A stretch of DNA of 27,221 bases from a virus: positions 1 through 27,221 of IMG/VR virus record IMGVR_UViG_3300023179_000430. One strand, 5' to 3'. The translations under genes were made by a program, and so were the position numbers. The notes under the pieces were generated by a model, which was given only the letters and a program-made list of their open reading frames with translations, did not search any database and was not told where the DNA came from. Below, one piece after another: positions 1 to 8,689 of the stretch. How positions within the stretch are numbered: the stretch's first letter is position 1; each line of letters begins with the position of its first letter.

Positions 1-277
1 TGCCTTTGTCAATTACATTGAGTGTAGAATTACCTGGAACACTGATTGTACCAGCTAAGGGAAATGCTGTACCTCCAATAGCAGCAGCCGTATACCAACT
101 TACTGATACATTGGCCGCAGTGGTTGTTGTATTTGCCACATTAAGTGTGTTAACCTTAAATGCCTTACTAGATGCAGCAGCATTACTTAAGATTGCGGTA
201 GAAGCAGTTGATGTAAGATTAGTTGCTGTAGTTTTTCCATATATTGTGCTTACACTCATTAAATTAGGTGCTGCCAT
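1..277 (-). CDS. Small virion structural protein, N-terminal part (3' end beyond window)
   Basis: Reading from an ATG at 277 gives 92 codons without a stop before the left edge, starting MAAPNLMSVSTIYGKTTATN. The protein is rich in Ala, Thr, Ser and Asn, has no signal peptide or membrane segment, and contains the stretch NTLNVANTTTTAANVSVSWY followed by GGTAFPLAGTISVPG and LNVIDKG. I recognise this pattern (Ala/Asn-rich start, 'ilsNaaaSgkafKvntl', 'GGTAFPlagTisVP') from small proteins of unassigned function near fibre genes in T4-like cyanophages, where they are usually treated as virion proteins; this is family memory, not a search. A GGAG ribosome site lies 6 bases upstream of the ATG, and a late-promoter-like octamer sits at 298-305. 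The C-terminus cannot be judged. Confidence 0.75.
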   Translation of the reverse strand, partial: MAAPNLMSVSTIYGKTTATNLTSTASTAILSNAAASSKAFKVNTLNVANTTTTAANVSVSWYTAAAIGGTAFPLAGTISVPGNSTLNVIDKG

Positions 278-283
278 AATAAT

Positions 284-287
284 CTCC
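284..287 (-). promoter_or_regulatory. Shine-Dalgarno site (GGAG) for the left-edge gene
   Basis: GGAG on the minus strand, 6 bases before the ATG at 277. It supports that ATG as the start of a gene cut by the window edge. Confidence 0.6.
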
Positions 288-297
288 GATAATACCT

Positions 298-305
298 ATA
301 TTTAG
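298..305 (-). promoter_or_regulatory. T4-late-type promoter element (CTAAATAT)
   Basis: The minus strand reads CTAAATAT in the 38-base gap, ending 20 bases upstream of the ATG at 277. Near-identical octamers occur in the other three sizeable gaps (7543, 11471, 25573), always 20-28 bases before a start codon. The T4 late consensus is TATAAATA; this matches its TAAATA core. Promoter function is inferred from motif and position. Confidence 0.6.
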
Positions 306-315
306 CTGTTAATCT

Positions 316-3243
316 TTAACTAAAAGTAACTGTGCCAGTTCCTGCTGTAACAGAATATGTTTTATAACCTATCTGACTGGTTGATAAAGAAGTAGTCAAA
401 CCTGCAGAAAAGGTAGCAGTATATGCTGTGGGTATACGAATTATAACAATACCTGATCCACCTGCACCGCCAGTACCACCAGCGTTAGTTCCAGAAGCAC
501 CTCCTCCACCGCCTCCACCACCTCTATTAGTGGTTCCTGCACCACCTGCGGCAGTAGTTCCTGGAGATCCTGCTCCTCCAACACTTGATCCTCCCTGTCC
601 GCCTGGCCCAGTGTTATAGGTGCCACCACCACCGCCTCCACTGTAAAAAGTTGCCGAACCAGATATGCTGATACTTAGTCCTATCCCACCTGTGCCACCA
701 ACTGAACCAGTTCCATCTCCGCCCACACCTCCGGCGCCGCCACCTCCCCCGCCTCCGTAATATGGACCATTTGCTCCGGAAGGGGCTCCTGCACCACCTG
801 CATATCCTTGACTAGGTGAAGTAGATGGACTATTACCTGCGGCCCCTGGATTTGTGTGTCCACCACCGCCACCTGACCCACCCGTGATTCCTAGATTTGC
901 AGTAACACCGGGTGATCCTGGATTAATTCCATTAGCGCCTCCTCCGCCACCTGCTGCCGTTACTGTGTTGAATACAGAGTTAGAACCTGAAGTTCCTCTA
1001 GCATTGGCATCACCAGCACTAGTATAAACTGCCCCTAAACCACCAGATCCACCTGCCCCTACACTAACATTGTATGGCGTTCCTGTAACTAAAGAATTAC
1101 TTGTACCATATAATAAACCTCCTGCGCCACCTCCAGCAGCCCAGTTACCGCCTCCTCCTCCGCCTCCTGCTACCACTAGATAATCTACCATTAGTGTGGG
1201 GCTGGCAGTGAATGTAAAGTTTCCCGTGCCTGCTGTTATTTTTGTAATTTTGTAGCCGTTTCCGGGAACAATAGTTTCTGATGTTATACCTGTTCCGGCA
1301 TTTAGGTAATATAATTCATTGTATTTTAGTACAACAATGCCAGAACCACCACTGCCACCTGTGATGTTGCTACCTGCACCCTGTCCAGCACCACCGCCAC
1401 CGCCACCTCCGGTGTTCACCCCACCATTACCTCCATAATATCCATACGGAGATGTGGCATTATTAAGGCCTGTACCGGGTGTACCATATCTACTGCTTTC
1501 TGACCATCCTGCTCCTCCCCCACCCGAGCCACCGTTGCCGCCGTAGCCTCCGACTCCCGGTGATGTGCTGGAATAATAGGTCATACCGCCACCACCACCA
1601 CCCCAATAATAGACAGTACCTAAAATATTATTCTGTACGCCTGCTCCGCCGTTTCCACCGGGAGAAGTATTTCCCGGAGGTGATGATCCGTTCCCGCCAG
1701 CGCCGGCTCCGCCTCCAGTGGGATATGCTACACCATTTTGGCCAGATCCACCAGTGTAACCGCCATATCGTGTAAAAGTATAAGAAACATTAGTTCCTGT
1801 AGCACCAGCATATCCGCTGGTTCTTGATCCACCACCTCCACCATTTGCCACTACAGATGTAGAAGGATTTGAACCAGTATAGTCCGAGCCCTTTCCACCA
1901 CCACCCGGTTTGGCTGTTTCTCCGAACACAGAACTAGGAGAACCGTTGCCACCTATGTTATTTGATTGGACAGTGGCGTCTGCTCCTCCAGCACCAACTG
2001 TGACAGAATAGACTGTGTCTAGTTTAATTGTAGTGATTCCACTATGATACATAACTTCGCCACCGCCACCGCCACCTGCATATCCAGATCCAGATCCACC
2101 ACCTGCTACCACTAAAGATTCTACAGTTATAGGTGGACTATTGCTCCAATTCACATTGCCTGTACCTGCGGTAAATGTACAAATTTTATAACCACCAGAA
2201 GTTACTTCACTATAGGTCAGTCCGCTATCTACAATAATATAGTATGAAACAGGATATTTAAGGATAACAATTCCAGAGCCTCCGCTACTACTATATCCAG
2301 AAGTTGCAACAGCATTATAATGGGCACCGCCACCCCCACCCCCTGTATTTGTTGTTCCATCGGCACCGTAAGAACTAGGACTTCCACCTGTACCAGATGA
2401 AGCCGGTGCTCCGGCACCGCCGCCACCTGTTCCTCCGGCACCGCCTGGATAACTATTATATTGAATATTTCCACCTCCCCCGCCAGCATAATAAACTGTA
2501 GCCCCGGTAATAGCCGATGCGGCACCCGGACCCCCTGCTCCGCCTGCGGTACTACTAGAACTGCCACCAATTCCTCCTGCGCCACCTCCTCCAGCAGCTG
2601 GATAGTTTGGGCCGTCGACAGATGAAGAGCCACCTGCATAACCTTGACTTGGAGTTGTGGCGGGTGTGTTTCCTGCTCCACCTGCTCCTGCTAATCTAGA
2701 ACTTCCGCCCCCCGATCCACCAGCATTACCAGTTACCACAGAAGGAGCAGCAGCGCCACCGCCCCCGCCCCCCGCTGCTATTATAGTGCTAAAGGTTGAT
2801 GTTGATCCGTTATTACCTACTCCGCCTGGAACGGAAGGGTATGTGCCAACAACACCGGATCCCCCTGCTCCTACTGTTACAGTATAATTTGTATTAGCTG
2901 ATAAACTTGTAAGAGATCCTGCTAAAAAGCCGCCTGCTCCACCGCCTGCTCCAGAATGCTTACCTCCTCCACCGCCACCTGCAACTACAAGGTATTCTAT
3001 AGCAAAATTTTGACTAGATGCTGCTGAGGTAACTCTCTCTACACTCATCCAAGTTTGAAATTGTGTATCATAATATTCTAGTCTATTTTGAGTAGAATTA
3101 TATCTAGTGTATCCCGCCAATGGATTGCTTGGTCTTTGAGCAGTAGTTCCTATAGGAACACCCAAAAACCCAGTTTGACTGGTGCTGGTATTGTAGTAAA
3201 CATTACCAGAAACGTTGCGTAGTGATTTGTAATTTTGGGGCAT
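316..3243 (-). CDS. Giant glycine-rich fibre/adhesin protein with three poly-Gly repeats (975 aa)
   Basis: Residues 1-80 carry the short segment shared by many fibre proteins here (IGTTAQRPSNPLAGYTRYNS, then an 'LEYYD...W' stretch). Three long repeats follow, each opening with a 'V(E/D)xLVVAGGGG' strand at about residues 82, 374 and 687. Within each come 'NYTVTVGAGG'-like strands, many Gly runs, a 'TTNTGGGGGG' motif and a closing 'GGSGIVILKYP', then a linker ending 'FTAGTGxxxxS'. The C-terminal 35 residues nearly match those of the 936-aa paralogue. This is the phage Gly-rich domain type. Such proteins are usually distal fibre or adhesin parts; by analogy with the S16 gp38 adhesin the Gly runs could pack as polyglycine-II helices (inference). 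The ATG overlaps the previous stop as TAATG, so translation is probably coupled. Confidence 0.85.
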   Translation of the reverse strand: MPQNYKSLRNVSGNVYYNTSTSQTGFLGVPIGTTAQRPSNPLAGYTRYNSTQNRLEYYDTQFQTWMSVERVTSAASSQNFAIEYLVVAGGGGGGKHSGAGGGAGGFLAGSLTSLSANTNYTVTVGAGGSGVVGTYPSVPGGVGNNGSTSTFSTIIAAGGGGGGAAAPSVVTGNAGGSGGGSSRLAGAGGAGNTPATTPSQGYAGGSSSVDGPNYPAAGGGGAGGIGGSSSSTAGGAGGPGAASAITGATVYYAGGGGGNIQYNSYPGGAGGTGGGGAGAPASSGTGGSPSSYGADGTTNTGGGGGGAHYNAVATSGYSSSGGSGIVILKYPVSYYIIVDSGLTYSEVTSGGYKICTFTAGTGNVNWSNSPPITVESLVVAGGGSGSGYAGGGGGGEVMYHSGITTIKLDTVYSVTVGAGGADATVQSNNIGGNGSPSSVFGETAKPGGGGKGSDYTGSNPSTSVVANGGGGGSRTSGYAGATGTNVSYTFTRYGGYTGGSGQNGVAYPTGGGAGAGGNGSSPPGNTSPGGNGGAGVQNNILGTVYYWGGGGGGMTYYSSTSPGVGGYGGNGGSGGGGAGWSESSRYGTPGTGLNNATSPYGYYGGNGGVNTGGGGGGGAGQGAGSNITGGSGGSGIVVLKYNELYYLNAGTGITSETIVPGNGYKITKITAGTGNFTFTASPTLMVDYLVVAGGGGGGGNWAAGGGAGGLLYGTSNSLVTGTPYNVSVGAGGSGGLGAVYTSAGDANARGTSGSNSVFNTVTAAGGGGGANGINPGSPGVTANLGITGGSGGGGGHTNPGAAGNSPSTSPSQGYAGGAGAPSGANGPYYGGGGGGGAGGVGGDGTGSVGGTGGIGLSISISGSATFYSGGGGGGTYNTGPGGQGGSSVGGAGSPGTTAAGGAGTTNRGGGGGGGGASGTNAGGTGGAGGSGIVIIRIPTAYTATFSAGLTTSLSTSQIGYKTYSVTAGTGTVTFS

Positions 3244-3611
3244 TAGATTCCCTGTGACTCAACCCAACTTGTAGTTGCTTCATCCCAATTATACATTTTA
3301 CCATCTTGTGGCATAGGTGTAGGTGCTTGCCATAAACAAGACTGTTCGTTCAACACCCAACTAGCATATGGTTTAGGTGGTATAAAAGCGTCACGATCTG
3401 GGTCGTAGGTATAGCCTATGCCCGCATAGTTTTTACGATATGGTGTGCCACCACTGGTATGTTCTCCACCTCTGGTGTTATAACTGGTACGTTTACACAG
3501 TTGTCCACGGAATTGTCCGTAGTGTGCTTCCCAATCGTAGTTTGATTCGTCTTTGCCCACGATTACCTCTGTTACTACATAGTGTTCATCTAAAAAAGCA
3601 TAATGTGCCAT
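3243..3611 (-). CDS. Small conserved cyanophage-type protein (122 aa)
   Basis: Begins MAHYAFLDEHYVVTEVIVGK and contains the diagnostic stretch NYAGIGYTYDPDRDAFIPPK, then 'PYASWVLNEQSCLWQAPTPM' and 'YNWDEATTSWVE'. I recognise this as a very common small protein of marine T4-like phages, present in cyanophages and pelagiphage-type genomes. Its function is not established; it is often found among structural genes. No membrane segment or signal is visible. It sits between the two giant Gly-rich paralogues: the upstream stop lies 14 bases before its ATG, with an AGGA-type ribosome site between, and its own stop overlaps the next ATG. It is full length compared with relatives as I remember them (about 120-150 aa). 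Confidence 0.85.
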   Translation of the reverse strand: MAHYAFLDEHYVVTEVIVGKDESNYDWEAHYGQFRGQLCKRTSYNTRGGEHTSGGTPYRKNYAGIGYTYDPDRDAFIPPKPYASWVLNEQSCLWQAPTPMPQDGKMYNWDEATTSWVESQGI

Positions 3612-3620
3612 TGTTATTTT

Positions 3621-3625
3621 TCCTT
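3621..3625 (-). promoter_or_regulatory. Shine-Dalgarno site (AAGGA) for the 122-aa gene
   Basis: The minus strand reads TTAAAGGAAAAATAACAATG, so AAGGA lies between the upstream stop and the ATG at 3611, overlapping the end of the 936-aa gene. Confidence 0.5.
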
Positions 3626-6435
3626 TAACTAAATGTAACTGTGCCAGTTCCCGCTGTCACAGAATATGTTTTATAACCCGTTTGACTGGTTGATAATGAA
3701 GTAGTTAGTCCGGCTGAGAATGTAGCTGTGTACAAATTTGGTATACGTAGAATGACTACACCGGAGCCACCAGTGCCACCGGTATTTGGCCCCGGATAAC
3801 CAATGCCACCACCTCCTCCGCCGGTATTAATTGTTCCTGTACCACCCAATCCACCTGCCCCAGCACTACCTGCACCGCCACCGCCTAAACCACCTGTACC
3901 ACCGGGTCTAGATCCTCGAGTATCGCCGCACCCACCTCCGCCGCCGGCGTAAGAAATCGAAGTTCCTGTTATAGAAGAATTGGCGCCTAAGCCTCCATCA
4001 CCACCTCTGCTTGATGAGGCATTCCCACCGACTGCTCCGGCTCCACCTCCGCCGCCACCTACCGCGTAGTTAACAGCATCAGTAAATGAAGAACCGCCTG
4101 TGTTTCCTTGTCCCAAGGTACCTGCTGCTCCAGGTCCAGTTCCTGCGGTGTACCCAGAACCACCGCCACTACCACCCGAATTCGCAGCGCCATTTGGCAC
4201 TGTACCTCCACCGGCACCACCACCTATAGCTGTAAAATTGTTAAAGATAGAATTAGATCCGTTGCTTGCTTTTCCAGCACTTGTTGCACTAACTCCACCT
4301 GTACCACCGGCTCCAATTGTGACTGTATAAGTTGAATTAAGTTGTATGTTGCTTTGTGTTCCAGCTAATAGTCCACCAGCTCCTCCACCACCACCGTCGC
4401 TAGCACCTCCGCCTCCGCCACCAGCAACCACCAAGTAATCTACTGCCAGCGTTGGCATCGTGGTAAATGTTATATTACCTGTGCCTGCTGTAAATTTGGT
4501 ATATTTTAGTCCACTACCTAACGACACTGTTTCTGCGGTCAATCCAGTTCCTACATTAATATAATAGGAATCACTATATTTTAATATTACAATTCCTGAT
4601 CCTCCTGCTGCCCCTAGTCCCCCATTAGCACCTCCCGCACCACCGCCACCACCGGTATTAGAGGTTCCAGATGTTCCTGGGGCGCTAGGACCACCACCTG
4701 CTCCTCCACCACCAGTCCCTGCTGCTCCGCCAGATATCACAGGAGTTACCCATCCGCCACCACCGCCACCTCCAGCATAATAAATGGCTGTTCCTGTTAA
4801 GCTATTTTGTACACCTATTCCACCGGCACCAGCAGACCCACTTGATCCAGTATTAGCTAACCCTCCTACAGCACCTGCCCCTCCACCTCCTCCGCCATTG
4901 GCCTGAACACCTCCTACATGATACCCACCACCCCCGTTATTGCCCTGACTAGGAGTTGTATTAGGAGTATTACCTGATCCACCAGGAGCACTGCTATTTG
5001 TTGCACCATCTGATCCACCGCCACCCGAACCGCCATTTCGACCCACCGACGGTCCGGTGTTTTGATAGGGGCCCGATGAGTAACTGGTTCCTCCACCGCC
5101 ACCTCCAGTGGTTGTTATATTAGCAAAAACACTATTACTACCGTCGCTGCCTTGTACGGCATTTGTTGAACTACCGGATCCTCCTGCACCGACGGTCACT
5201 GTATATGAAGCATTTTGAGATATTAGATTATTATTACCAGTTAAAAGCCCTCCAGCGCCGCCACCTCCGCCCCCACGTGCTCCGAATCCACCACCACCAC
5301 CTCCGGCTACTACTAGATAATCTACTGAAATTGGTGGATATGCTGACCAAGATATACTGTCGGTTCCTGCTGTGAATGAGGTGATCTTAAATCCGCCTGA
5401 GGTAACTGTTGACGCTGTTAGTCCCGATCCTACGGTAATATAGTAAGTTGCTGGATATTTTAGAATAACAATACCAGAACCACCAGCTGCTCCTGGATAA
5501 AAGGTAGGAGAACTATATCCGCCTCCGCCTCCGCCTCCGCCTAGATTAGTTGTCCCAGCTGTATTGTTATAAGAATTATTAGATCCTCCACCAAAACCAC
5601 CACCTCCAAAACCACCGGAACCACCTGCGGTATTAGGTGATCCATTATGGGATCCACCACCTCCACCACCTGCATAAGTAATAGAACTTCCTGTTATTGA
5701 TGATATGTTTCCTATGCCACCAGCGCCAGAAACTCCCCCTGGAGTGGTTGCAGAAACTCCTGCTCCACCTGCACCTCCGCCCCCACCGCCTGCCGTCCAA
5801 GAACCAGGACTAATTTTTCCATCACCACCGTTATATCCTTGAGCTGGCGAAGTAGACGGAGTATTTCCTGCACCTCCTACTCCTGTAACAGACCCTTCGG
5901 CCATACCGCCCCCACCGCCAGATCCTCCGGCTCCTCCATCATTTATGGATACACTTGCAGAACCAGAATAACTTCCAGCGCCTCCACCTAATGCCGCACT
6001 TATAGAACTAAAAGTAGAGGTATTACCAGAAGAAGCCCTAGCAGAACTTGACGCCCCTGCTCCTCCTGCTCCAACCGTTACTGTATAATTTGTGTTTAGT
6101 CCTACAGATAATCCTGTTCCTGCCCTGAATCCGCCGGCACCGCCCCCACCTCCTACTCTACCACCTCCACCTCCACCAGCAACCACTAGATATTCTACAC
6201 TAAATGAACTGGTATTGGCAAAGGCCTGGTTGCTCATCCAACTGCCATAGGTACTATCCCAATATTCAACTTGATAGATATCTGAATTATAGCGCATAGA
6301 ACCAGAACTAAGATTACCATATGTTCTCTGTGCTGAAGTTCCCACTGGAATACTAAAATAACTTGTGGCAGCAGTGCTTGTGCCATAGTAGGCTGCTGAA
6401 CTAGCGTTGCGTAATGATCTATAATTTTGAGGCAC
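3625..6435 (-). CDS. Giant glycine-rich fibre/adhesin protein with three poly-Gly repeats, GTG start (936 aa)
   Basis: Paralogue of the 975-aa protein with the same plan: an N-terminal segment (SIPVGTSAQRTYGNLSSGSM, 'VEYWDSTYGSW'), then three repeats opening with 'V(E/D)YLVVAGGGG' at about residues 80, 371 and 665 (period about 291-294). Each ends in 'GGSGIVILKY' or 'GGSGVVILRIP' plus a 'TAGTxxIxxS' linker. The last 35 residues nearly match the paralogue's. The start is GTG at 6435: the upstream reading ends in a stop at 6438, GAGG lies 7 bases before the GTG, and residues 1-10 (MPQNYRSLRN) align with MPQNYKSLRN of the paralogue, which starts with ATG. Likely a distal tail-fibre or adhesin component; which fibre it belongs to cannot be told. 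Confidence 0.85.
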   Translation of the reverse strand: MPQNYRSLRNASSAAYYGTSTAATSYFSIPVGTSAQRTYGNLSSGSMRYNSDIYQVEYWDSTYGSWMSNQAFANTSSFSVEYLVVAGGGGGGRVGGGGGAGGFRAGTGLSVGLNTNYTVTVGAGGAGASSSARASSGNTSTFSSISAALGGGAGSYSGSASVSINDGGAGGSGGGGGMAEGSVTGVGGAGNTPSTSPAQGYNGGDGKISPGSWTAGGGGGGAGGAGVSATTPGGVSGAGGIGNISSITGSSITYAGGGGGGSHNGSPNTAGGSGGFGGGGFGGGSNNSYNNTAGTTNLGGGGGGGGYSSPTFYPGAAGGSGIVILKYPATYYITVGSGLTASTVTSGGFKITSFTAGTDSISWSAYPPISVDYLVVAGGGGGGFGARGGGGGGAGGLLTGNNNLISQNASYTVTVGAGGSGSSTNAVQGSDGSNSVFANITTTGGGGGGTSYSSGPYQNTGPSVGRNGGSGGGGSDGATNSSAPGGSGNTPNTTPSQGNNGGGGYHVGGVQANGGGGGGAGAVGGLANTGSSGSAGAGGIGVQNSLTGTAIYYAGGGGGGGWVTPVISGGAAGTGGGGAGGGPSAPGTSGTSNTGGGGGAGGANGGLGAAGGSGIVILKYSDSYYINVGTGLTAETVSLGSGLKYTKFTAGTGNITFTTMPTLAVDYLVVAGGGGGGASDGGGGGAGGLLAGTQSNIQLNSTYTVTIGAGGTGGVSATSAGKASNGSNSIFNNFTAIGGGAGGGTVPNGAANSGGSGGGSGYTAGTGPGAAGTLGQGNTGGSSFTDAVNYAVGGGGGGAGAVGGNASSSRGGDGGLGANSSITGTSISYAGGGGGCGDTRGSRPGGTGGLGGGGAGSAGAGGLGGTGTINTGGGGGGIGYPGPNTGGTGGSGVVILRIPNLYTATFSAGLTTSLSTSQTGYKTYSVTAGTGTVTFS

Positions 6436-6437
6436 TA

Positions 6438-7514
6438 TTATACCTCAACTAATTTCCAACCATAGGTCGAGTTGCTATAGACTAGACCAAAACTGGCCTG
6501 TGTTTCTGTAACCAACAGGTCATCTGCTACACCCTGTATCTTATGACCGTTTCTAGCCACAGTCATAGAATTAGTAGCAAAATTTCCAGCTAAATCATTA
6601 AACCTAATCTGTTGACCAACTGTGGCACTAGCAGGCAGTGTCATAGTAATAGGATAGCTAGAAGTATCTACAAAATAGCCATTCCAAACTGCACAGGTTG
6701 TGGCAGTGCTGACCACACTCCATACCACATAAGGGCCGCTGGGTCCACTTGGTCCGCTGGGGCCTTGTGGGCCACTAACTCCCTGGGGGCCCTGAGGACC
6801 TGTGGCACCTGTTACACTGGCACCGCTGGGGCCCTGGGGTCCAGTTGAACCTTGTGGTCCTTGTGGACCAGTTGGTCCCTGTGGTCCTGTTGGACCTGTA
6901 TTACCAGTTGGTCCCTGTGGTCCCTGTGGACCAGTTGAACCTTGTGGTCCTTGTGGACCAGTTGGTCCCTGTGGGCCTGTAGCCCCTGTTACACTGGCAC
7001 CGCTGGGTCCCTGTGGTCCAATTACGCCCTGTGGTCCCTGTGGACCAGTTGGTCCTGTAGATCCGTTTACTCCAATTGTACCGTTAGCACCGCTAGGACC
7101 AGTTGGTCCCTGTGGGCCTGTAGCACCTGTTACACTGGCACCGCTGGGACCTTGTGGTCCTTGAGGGCCTTGAGGTCCTGTTGCACCTGTCACACTGGGA
7201 CCACTTGGTCCTTGGGGGCCTTGAGGGCCTACAACTGGTGTTGGTTCGGATGCCGGATCTACAGTATTTTGTAAGGTAATAAAACCAGCAGTGCTCACAC
7301 CCAGTGCATAATCGCCAATATAGATAGTGGATGTGCCCACATATAGACTGCGCCATTGGCTACTAGTAGAACCTAGATCATAGGTCAATGTTGCCGAGGG
7401 CAACATATGTGCGGATATGGCATTGAGTGTGATTTGAGGACCTTGGGGTCCCTGTGGTCCAGTTGGTCCTGACGGAAGATATGACGATATTAGATTACGA
7501 ACTGAAGTAGGCAT
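6438..7514 (-). CDS. Collagen-like tail fibre protein (358 aa)
   Basis: Residues 1-28 contain a short first collagen patch ([12 protein letters not shown]). Residues about 40-94 form a module with 'TYDLGS', '[20 protein letters not shown]' and '[11 protein letters not shown]'. Residues about 95-260 are a near-continuous Gly-x-y stalk with Pro mostly in the second position. Residues 261-358 are a beta-rich tip ('[17 protein letters not shown]', '[11 protein letters not shown]', '[17 protein letters not shown]') related to residues about 45-128 of the 652-aa fibre. There is no S74 chaperone. It follows a 102-base gap holding a late-promoter-like octamer, so it probably starts a transcription unit. 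No strong Shine-Dalgarno is visible (GGAC about 6 bases before the ATG). Most likely a homotrimeric slender fibre; the attachment partner is unknown. Confidence 0.85.
   Translation of the reverse strand: MPTSVRNLISSYLPSGPTGPQGPQGPQITLNAISAHMLPSATLTYDLGSTSSQWRSLYVGTSTIYIGDYALGVSTAGFITLQNTVDPASEPTPVVGPQGPQGPSGPSVTGATGPQGPQGPQGPSGASVTGATGPQGPTGPSGANGTIGVNGSTGPTGPQGPQGVIGPQGPSGASVTGATGPQGPTGPQGPQGSTGPQGPQGPTGNTGPTGPQGPTGPQGPQGSTGPQGPSGASVTGATGPQGPQGVSGPQGPSGPSGPSGPYVVWSVVSTATTCAVWNGYFVDTSSYPITMTLPASATVGQQIRFNDLAGNFATNSMTVARNGHKIQGVADDLLVTETQASFGLVYSNSTYGWKLVEV
6443..6446 (-). promoter_or_regulatory. Shine-Dalgarno site (GAGG) supporting the GTG start at 6435
   Basis: GAGG lies within the last codons of the collagen-like gene, 7 bases before the GTG. 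Together with the N-terminal match to the 975-aa paralogue it fixes this non-ATG start. Confidence 0.55.
7169..7359 (-). repeat. Dispersed 191-bp repeat, copy 1 (fibre module)
   Basis: Matches 10765-10955 in the same orientation at a constant offset of 3596 with about 4 mismatches by eye. It encodes the '[20 protein letters not shown] ... [16 protein letters not shown]' module of the 358-aa fibre. Confidence 0.85.
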
Positions 7515-7542
7515 TTACTGTCCATTAGGCATTATTATCCTA

Positions 7543-7550
7543 ATATTTAG
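7543..7550 (-). promoter_or_regulatory. T4-late-type promoter element (CTAAATAT)
   Basis: The minus strand reads CTAAATAT, ending 28 bases before the ATG at 7514, inside a 102-base gap (7515-7616). A second related octamer, CTAAATAA, lies at 7563-7570. The rest of the gap holds only short AT-rich inverted repeats (for example 7606-7618), too weak to call a terminator. Confidence 0.6.
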
Positions 7551-7616
7551 CGTCAAAATAACTTATTTAGAGAACTGTTGCTATGAATGCTGTGTGTTTT
7601 AGTTGAACATACTATG

Positions 7617-8681
7617 TTACCAAGTTATTGAGCCTGAACCTGTAAAAGTATATATGTGATACCCGCCCGAATTGGTATACGTAGGACTACCCGTTTTTGA
7701 TGACGCAGTAGTATAACTATCAGGATATCTAATTACAACTATACCAGAACCGCCTGAGGCGCCGGCGCCACCTGCTGTTCCTGCACCACCGCCACCACCT
7801 GTGTTAGTGCCACCTGCGCCACCTGCGTTGCCACTACCGCTAGTTCCGCTGTTTATTGCTGATCCACCACCGCTACCTGCAGTAGTTGTTCTGGAACCAC
7901 CACCACCCCCACCGCCGATACCACCGGCGCCACCGCCGTTGGTCCAACTAGAGCCGCCGCCGCCGCCTGCAAAATAGTAAGTAGTACCTAATATACTGGA
8001 AGATGCACCTGCACCGCCGGCGCCGCCAGGTTGATTTCGATTACCATTGCCACCAGCGGCTGATGCGCCACCGCCCCCGCCACCACCGCCGCCTGGTCCG
8101 CCGCCGCCTGGTGAATTTGCTAAACCACCCTCATAACCTTGAGCCGGACCAGTAGAAGGTGTGTTGCCTGCGCCTCCGACGCCACCGCTACCACTAGTAC
8201 TTGCTCCGCCGCCTGATCCGCCTGCAAGACCATCTTGTAATCCGGAATCCGTGCCACCTCCGCCTCCGCCTGCACTAGTGATACTAGAAAATACAGAATT
8301 ACTACCAGATGTGCCTCGATTGGTTCCCACTGCACCACCTGCTCCACCGCCACCCACAGTCACTGTATACGTGGTTCCGGCTGATATTGATAATCCCGTT
8401 GCTGTTCTATAACCACCTGCTCCACCGCCTCCGTTGCCGTCATATAAAGGATTACCACTTGCGCCACCTGCACCGCCTGCGACAACTAGATATTCTACTG
8501 TAGGAGGTACGCTAATTATAACACCAACCCATGATGTTCCATCATACCACTCAGGCATAGTGTTAGTAGAGTTAAATCTCATCATACCGACCGATGGACT
8601 ACTTGGTCTTTGTGCCGTGGTCCCTACAGGAAGATTCATGTATCCGGTATCATTTACTGTGGTATTTTTTAGTGTAGCCAT
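7617..8681 (-). CDS. Glycine-rich fibre protein, single poly-Gly repeat (354 aa)
   Basis: Residues 1-55 are the shared N-terminal segment (NDTGYMNLPVGTTAQRPSSP, 'RFNST', 'EWYDGTSW'). They closely match the start of the 266-aa lectin gene just upstream. One Gly-rich domain follows, from 'VEYLVVAGG' at about residue 62 to 'GGSGIVVIRYP' at about 315, with the same internal landmarks as each repeat of the giant Gly-rich proteins ('YTVTVGGGGAGG', 'GGAGNTPSTGPAQGYEGG', 'TNTGGGGG'). The last 30 residues are a short beta tail ending 'YTFTGSGSITW'. The ATG is 8 bases after the upstream stop, with only a weak ribosome site (GGGG about 13 bases upstream). Probably a short adhesin tip or fibre subunit; the function is inferred from architecture. 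Confidence 0.8.
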   Translation of the reverse strand: MATLKNTTVNDTGYMNLPVGTTAQRPSSPSVGMMRFNSTNTMPEWYDGTSWVGVIISVPPTVEYLVVAGGAGGASGNPLYDGNGGGGAGGYRTATGLSISAGTTYTVTVGGGGAGGAVGTNRGTSGSNSVFSSITSAGGGGGGTDSGLQDGLAGGSGGGASTSGSGGVGGAGNTPSTGPAQGYEGGLANSPGGGGPGGGGGGGGGASAAGGNGNRNQPGGAGGAGASSSILGTTYYFAGGGGGSSWTNGGGAGGIGGGGGGGSRTTTAGSGGGSAINSGTSGSGNAGGAGGTNTGGGGGAGTAGGAGASGGSGIVVIRYPDSYTTASSKTGSPTYTNSGGYHIYTFTGSGSITW

Positions 8682-8689
8682 ATGATTAT

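Noticed and set aside
7606-7618. Palindrome AACATA-C-TATGTT as operator or terminator
   Set aside because: Too short, without room for a proper hairpin loop, no T-run, and it overlaps the stop codon of the 354-aa gene.
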